Positions 60,436-64,000 of a DNA stretch of 64,000 nt are shown one piece after another. Positions within the stretch are counted from its first letter, which is position 1. Every line of letters begins with the position of its first letter. A program made the translations under genes and the position numbers. The notes under the pieces were generated by a model. It was not told the origin of the DNA, did no database searches, and worked only from the letters and a program-made list of their open reading frames with translations. This DNA comes from JAXLXE01 sp046328115 (lineage in GTDB: Bacteria > Chloroflexota > UBA6077 > JACCZL01), in assembly GCA_046328115.1 (NCBI GenBank), contig JAXLXE010000005.1, positions 1-64,000 of the forward strand, given 5' to 3'.

Positions 60436-61197
60436 TCAGGCGCGGCGGAGGAGGGGACCGCTGGCTGCCTGGACACTGAGGCTGGCGAGCGTGGCGATGA
60501 GGAAGGCGAGCGGCCAGCCGAGGTCCTCGAGCAAGAGGGCGGTGATGAGAAAAAAGACGGCAAAGGAGTAGGAACCGGCGACAACACCGCGCATAAGGTC
60601 CGCAGCACGGGCGCCACCCTCGGTGCGGTGGGTGAACACGGCAAGGATTGTGATGAAGATAGGGAGTGGGGAGAGCAAGCCGCTGAGAAGCGGTCCAAGA
60701 AGCTCAGAGAAGCCGGTGATGGCGACGACGAATGTGGTGGCGAGGATCATGCGGGCGGGGATGTCCCACGGGCCGGGGGTGGCGGTGGGCGGGAGGCCGG
60801 AGTAGCGCGGGGCGACCCAGAGGGAGAGCGAGATGACGCCGAGGACGGCCCAAAAGGCGGGCCAGGGTGCCATGGGGATGTTGCGCATGAGTGCGGTCGT
60901 GGCGGTGAAAGTGAGTACCGCGACGGCGACGGAGGCGGACCACGGGAAGCGGCGGGCGACGAGCGCGTAGGCGAGCGAGTAGAGCACGACGGAGGCGGTG
61001 CCGCCCAGCGTGCCGACCGAGGCGAGGGCAGCGAATGGCTCGCCGCGCTCCAGGGCGAGGTAGAGGGCGACAGGGCCTGAGGTGAGGGGGAGAGCGGTCA
61101 GCCAGCCGCTGACAGCGGGACCCCACCAACGGCCGGCCAGCGAGACGGCTCCAATCAGAGCGGGGGTGAGCGCGAGCTTCAGGTAGAGGATGGGCAT
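60436..61197 (-). CDS. Integral membrane protein of unknown function
   Basis: The ATG at 61197 gives about 253 residues with some seven hydrophobic helices. These include LYLKLALTPALIGAVSLAGR, AVSGWLTALPLTSGPVALYL, FAALASVGTLGGTASVVLYS, ILATTFVVAITGFSELLGPL and SYSFAVFFLITALLLEDLGW. The conserved-looking segments W.gp.vSGWLtalPltSGPva and FSELLGP.lSGLLSPLP are reminiscent of a two-fold internally repeated transporter fold. No specific family was recognised. An ATG 18 bp upstream is also possible. Confidence 0.65.
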   Translation of the reverse strand: MPILYLKLALTPALIGAVSLAGRWWGPAVSGWLTALPLTSGPVALYLALERGEPFAALASVGTLGGTASVVLYSLAYALVARRFPWSASVAVAVLTFTATTALMRNIPMAPWPAFWAVLGVISLSLWVAPRYSGLPPTATPGPWDIPARMILATTFVVAITGFSELLGPLLSGLLSPLPIFITILAVFTHRTEGGARAADLMRGVVAGSYSFAVFFLITALLLEDLGWPLAFLIATLASLSVQAASGPLLRRA

Positions 61198-61283
61198 GAG
61201 GGGCGGTATCTCCACCGTTTGAGGGAGCAGGAAATAGTGCGAGTGAGTGATGTGTAGGCGCCGGTAGTGGCCTTAGGATACCT

Positions 61284-61361
61284 ATGCGGCTCACACCCCC
61301 CGTGGCCGCCCATCTGAGCGCCGGCGCTGGCTGCTGCGGAGCCAGCGTCGGTGCTCGATGT
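61284..61361 (+). ncRNA. Two-hairpin element, copy 1
   Basis: This 78-bp unit recurs at 61851-61928. The first half (ATGCGGCTCACACCCCCCGT, then GGCCGCCCAT) is identical and can fold as GCGGC-t-CAC/GTG-GCCGC with a CCCCCC-rich loop. The second half forms a long hairpin (61316-61356) with the loop GCTGCGG. In this copy the stem is 17 bp with two G-T pairs. It may be an RNA or a mobile-element end; the strand is a guess. Confidence 0.4.
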
Positions 61362-61505
61362 GTGTTTCCCGCGGCATGGGCCCCGCGGCTTTCACTGCGC
61401 ACCGTAGGCGCAGGCCACGACGACGAATCGCTCTAGTCTCTCGTTGCATGGATGTCCACTGGAACTCTGAGGGCGTCCGCGCGGCGCTGCAATGGTGCTC
61501 ACGAT

Positions 61506-61733
61506 ATGTCAATCGCTTCATCTCGGCAGGATCCTTGGGCGGACCTGGTTCAGACCAGCGTGACGGCCTTGGGAACGGACGTTTCCGAGGCGCAAAACGA
61601 GCTGCGGCTCGTGCGTGCCCGGCGCGACATTAGCGTGGACCTGGCGAAACAGCTCTCTGACGCGCTGGACCGACTGGAGAGCATTGCCAGTCGGCTGGAC
61701 CAGCTAGGCCGGCTGGCCAGGTACCGACAGTAA
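61506..61733 (+). CDS. Small coiled-coil hypothetical protein
   Basis: The ATG at 61506 gives 75 residues: MSIASSRQDPWADLVQTSVT, then LGTDVSEAQNELRLVRARRD and SVDLAKQLSDALDRLESIAS. Heptad-like Leu/Ile/Ala spacing in the second half suggests a coiled coil. No family was recognised. It sits between the two 78-bp two-hairpin elements and is followed by a 10-bp hairpin at 61742-61768. Confidence 0.45.
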   Translation: MSIASSRQDPWADLVQTSVTALGTDVSEAQNELRLVRARRDISVDLAKQLSDALDRLESIASRLDQLGRLARYRQ

Positions 61734-61741
61734 CGGGCCGG

Positions 61742-61768
61742 CCAGATACCGCGGCCCACGGTATCTGG
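61742..61768 (+). terminator. 10-bp inverted repeat after the small coiled-coil gene
   Basis: CCAGATACCG and CGGTATCTGG pair across a 7-nt loop. It begins 9 bp after the stop at 61733. No T tract. Confidence 0.45.
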
Positions 61769-61850
61769 AGCGGAATTCTCCACCAAATGCATGAGATGAA
61801 AATCGTGCACACGGTGGATGTGCCAGGGGGGCTGAGCGCATACCATGTAG

Positions 61851-61928
61851 ATGCGGCTCACACCCCCCGTGGCCGCCCATATGAGCGCCGGTATCGACTG
61901 CTGCGGAGTCGAGGCTGGCGCTCGATGG
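61851..61928 (+). ncRNA. Two-hairpin element, copy 2
   Basis: The first half is identical to copy 1. The second half (hairpin 61883-61923) has changed in its stem but still pairs: GAGCGCC/GGCGCTC and TCGACT/AGTCGA, and the loop GCTGCGG is kept. It ends 36 bp from the stop of the beta-lactamase-family gene. Confidence 0.4.
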
Positions 61929-61963
61929 TTTTAACGGCGTTTTTCGCGTCCGGATGTGGGGCC

Positions 61964-63412
61964 TCACGCGAGCGCGACCCGGGGGAAGGTGCGTACGCCA
62001 GCGGTGGCGGCCCAGACTCCCCTGCTGGAGTCTTCGAGGAAGGCCACTTGCTCGCCGGTCTGGGGGACGACGAACTGATTGGGGCCGTAGGGCCTGGCAG
62101 GACTGGGGTCACCCTGGGTGCTGAGGTGCAGGACGCCGTCTGTAAGCTCAGCGCGAACAGAGACGCCGGGGCGTCCTTGATAGAGGCCGACGAATCGGCT
62201 GAGCTGACCCGCACTTATGTCGAATGACGGTAGCGCTTGCCACGGGGTGGCCGGGTCAAGCCCGCGGTAGGCGTTTACCAGGGCGTAGGCGAGCTTGCTG
62301 GCGGCGGCGTTGGCGAGGTTGGTGAGGGCGACCGCGGCGATGCCCTGTGACGGGATCATGGCGACGTGGGTGGCGACACCCTTGTTGCCACCGCCGTGCT
62401 CGATAGCGACGGCGCCGTCCGGGTCCTGGCCGACGCGGAAGCCGTAGCCGTAGGCGCCGCCGGTGGGTATCTGGGCATGCGGCGTGGTCATCTGGCTGAT
62501 GGCGGCGGCGGACACGATGCGCTTTGGACCGACGAGGCCGTGGCGGCGGTAGAGGTCCAGGTAGGCGAGGAGATCCGTGACGGTGGACTTGAGGCCACCG
62601 TTGCCCCACATCTGGCCCTGGTCCCACCAGGCGGGTGAGGCAAAGGCGCGGCGCTCGCCTGGCTTACCACCGGGTGCCCGCTCGAAGGCGGCCGGGACGA
62701 CCTCTGGCTCCTGAGGCGGGGTGTGGCGGGTGTAGAGGCCGGTGCGCGACATGCCGAGCGGATCCAGGATGTGGCGCTGGAGGTATTCCGCGAAGCTGAG
62801 ACCGGAGGCGCGCTGGACGATAGCGGCGAGAAGGACGTAGCCCTCGTTTGAGTAGCTGAAGACGGCACCGGGTGGGCCGAGCAGGCTGAAGTCCTGCCGA
62901 GCCATGAGCTGCATGAGCTGCTCGTAGGTCTCGATGTGCCGAATCTGGCGGATGTCCGGCGGGATGTGCATGGGGAGGGGGTTGAAGCGATCCAAGTCTG
63001 GATCCGCGGCGATGCTGGCGGCGCGGGCGTGAACGAGGGTCTGCTCTGGCGGGACGCCCCAGGTATGGGTGAGGAGGTGGTGGATGGTGGCGAACGGGAG
63101 ATGCCGGTCACCCTCCCCTGGGAAGTGGAGCTCTGGGAGCCAGCAGAGGAGCGGATCATGAACCGAAAGAACGCCGGCGTCCTGGAGCTGCATGATGGCG
63201 AGGGCGGGGAAGCTCTTGGTGACGGAGCCGAGGCCGAAGCGGGTGTCCGGCGTGACCGGGAGGGAGGCGGCAGCGTCTCGATAGCCGAAGCCGTGCGTGT
63301 AGGCGGTCTGGCCGTTGACGGCGAGGCCGACGGCGACGGCGGGGATCTGGCCGGCGGCGATGAGGCTGGCGGCGTGATCCTGGAACCGCTGCTGCCATTG
63401 GGGGGACGGCAT
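61964..63412 (-). CDS. Serine beta-lactamase-family hydrolase
   Basis: The start is ATG 63412 (MPSPQWQQRFQDHAASLIAA) behind GGAGG at the normal spacing. The 482-residue protein carries the class C/penicillin-binding-like triad: FGLGSVTKSFPALAIMQL (SxxK, Ser63/Lys66), FSYSNEGYVLLAAIVQRASG (YxN) and IEHGGGNKGVATHVAM (HxG). A C-terminal lipocalin-like extension follows (RFVGLYQGRPGVSVRAELTD). Members act on peptides, esters or lactams. No signal peptide is seen with this start. The reading frame upstream continues without a stop into the DUF3987-like tail. Confidence 0.85.
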   Translation of the reverse strand: MPSPQWQQRFQDHAASLIAAGQIPAVAVGLAVNGQTAYTHGFGYRDAAASLPVTPDTRFGLGSVTKSFPALAIMQLQDAGVLSVHDPLLCWLPELHFPGEGDRHLPFATIHHLLTHTWGVPPEQTLVHARAASIAADPDLDRFNPLPMHIPPDIRQIRHIETYEQLMQLMARQDFSLLGPPGAVFSYSNEGYVLLAAIVQRASGLSFAEYLQRHILDPLGMSRTGLYTRHTPPQEPEVVPAAFERAPGGKPGERRAFASPAWWDQGQMWGNGGLKSTVTDLLAYLDLYRRHGLVGPKRIVSAAAISQMTTPHAQIPTGGAYGYGFRVGQDPDGAVAIEHGGGNKGVATHVAMIPSQGIAAVALTNLANAAASKLAYALVNAYRGLDPATPWQALPSFDISAGQLSRFVGLYQGRPGVSVRAELTDGVLHLSTQGDPSPARPYGPNQFVVPQTGEQVAFLEDSSRGVWAATAGVRTFPRVALA

Positions 63413-64000
63413 GGGGCCTCCGGTGTGCCTGTGGTTATCACGCTGGCCGGCCGCGGGTTTGCCGCGTCTGGCCGGTGACACAACTAATTGTGGTGACACT
63501 ATTCGCGGTGATTCGGGTCGCGGTGATTCGGGTCGCGGTGATTCGGGTCGGGGTGATTCGGGTCGGGGTGATTCGGGTCGGGGTGATTCGGGTCGGGGTG
63601 ATTCGGGTCGCGGTGATTCGGGTCGGGGAGATTCGGGTCGCGGTGATTCGGGTCGCGGTGATTCGGGTCGCGGTGATTCGGGTCGCGGTGACTCGGGTCG
63701 CGGTGACTCGGGATTTTGCGGGATGGGGGCGGGTGGCGCCGCTGGCGCCGGGCTGAGCGGGTTACGCGCGAAGCGGGCCCCGTGGGGATGGCCGGGCACG
63801 GCCGCCGGCGGTAGCAGGCGGAGAAAGCCGTGATTGACCAGGACGTCAAGCGCCTCGTCCAACGCCGCGGGATGGGTGAACCGCCTGCGCAGGGAGCGCC
63901 AGAGGTCGCGACGCGAGACGATAGGATGGCCGGCCTGCCAGATGTGGTCCTTGAGCAACTGGGCGTGTGCCAGCGGGTCCGTCTGTTCTGGCACGAGCAG
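63413..64000 (-). CDS. DUF3987-like C-terminus with PESPR repeats, open at right edge
   Basis: From the window edge the minus frame reads LLKDHIWQAGHPIVSRRDLW and RSLRRRFTHPAALDEALDVL, then VNHGFLRLLPPAAVPGHPHG. This matches the winged-helix ends of the two DUF3987 proteins at 22.3-25.5 kb. A stretch of 14 PESPR units follows, then a tail that runs in frame into the beta-lactamase start without any stop. Either the DUF3987 gene is fused to the hydrolase or its stop codon was lost when the repeat expanded. Confidence 0.55.
63511..63720. repeat. 15-bp minisatellite, 14 units
   Basis: The unit ATTCGGGTCGCGGTG (with G/C variants) repeats 14 times with no length change. Fifteen is a multiple of three, so the frame encodes PESPR on the minus strand and GDSGR on the plus strand. 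Confidence 0.95.

Noticed and set aside
59046..60698. Long N-terminal extension of TrkH before 60374
   Set aside because: Ser/Pro-rich and antisense to the end of the neighbouring membrane protein gene; family start fits ATG 60374.
63411..63833. Plus-strand GDSGR-repeat frame
   Set aside because: Antisense translation of the 15-bp minisatellite; no motif beyond the repeat.

Overview
This is a GC-rich window from a bacterium that looks like a member of the Chloroflexota. That placement is inference. It rests on the type I-D CRISPR-Cas gene set, a cyclase/ATPase/TPR giant regulator, DUF3987 paralogues, CSLREA/Calx-beta secreted proteins and a GH99/DUF5010-like hydrolase. No rRNA or tRNA gene was seen to confirm it.

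The window falls into two parts of very different coding quality. From 1 to about 18.3 kb almost every gene is recognisable only by joining reading frames. The order is a partial secreted protein at the left edge, REP-like repeats, an IS21-family element (istA/istB, both broken) flanked by a 100-bp direct duplication, and then a type I-D CRISPR-Cas locus on the + strand: WYL regulator, cas10d (csc3), csc2, csc1, cas3, cas6, cas4, cas1, cas2, leader, and an array of about 41 repeats of 37 nt. An IS256-family transposase remnant lies just beyond the array. The CRISPR repeats themselves show single-base contractions in G and C runs, so the frameshifts may be sequencing or assembly errors rather than true gene decay.

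From 18.3 kb on, genes are long and clean. 18-30 kb: a cyclase-ATPase-TPR regulator, a small monooxygenase-like protein, a two-unit CRISPR-like remnant, two DUF3987 genes with in-frame minisatellites, a VapBC-type toxin-antitoxin pair, and secreted proteins (CARDB-like, GH5-like, haem-binding, CHRD). 30-35 kb: a GNAT acetyltransferase divergent from a hybrid histidine kinase, then a probable small integrated element with a phage-type replication protein carrying iteron-like repeats, a tyrosine recombinase and strong hairpins. 35-55 kb: a Tat-exported carbonic-anhydrase-like enzyme with a metal-binding lipoprotein, two giant secreted Calx-beta proteins sharing an unusual C-terminal domain, a CSLREA beta-helix protein, a C39-like membrane peptidase, an arsenic operon (arsR-arsM-aqpS-arsC), a creatininase-family amidohydrolase, a HAD phosphatase and a PNPOx-like protein.

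55-64 kb: a GH99-like hydrolase coupled to a winged-helix regulator, membrane proteins, a TrkH/TrkA potassium uptake pair, two copies of a 78-bp two-hairpin element around a small gene, and a serine beta-lactamase-family hydrolase. The hydrolase frame continues without a stop into a third DUF3987-like C-terminus at the right edge.

Functionally, the intact part is dominated by cell-surface proteins and stress or ion handling (arsenic, potassium). The left part is a defence island crossed by insertion sequences.
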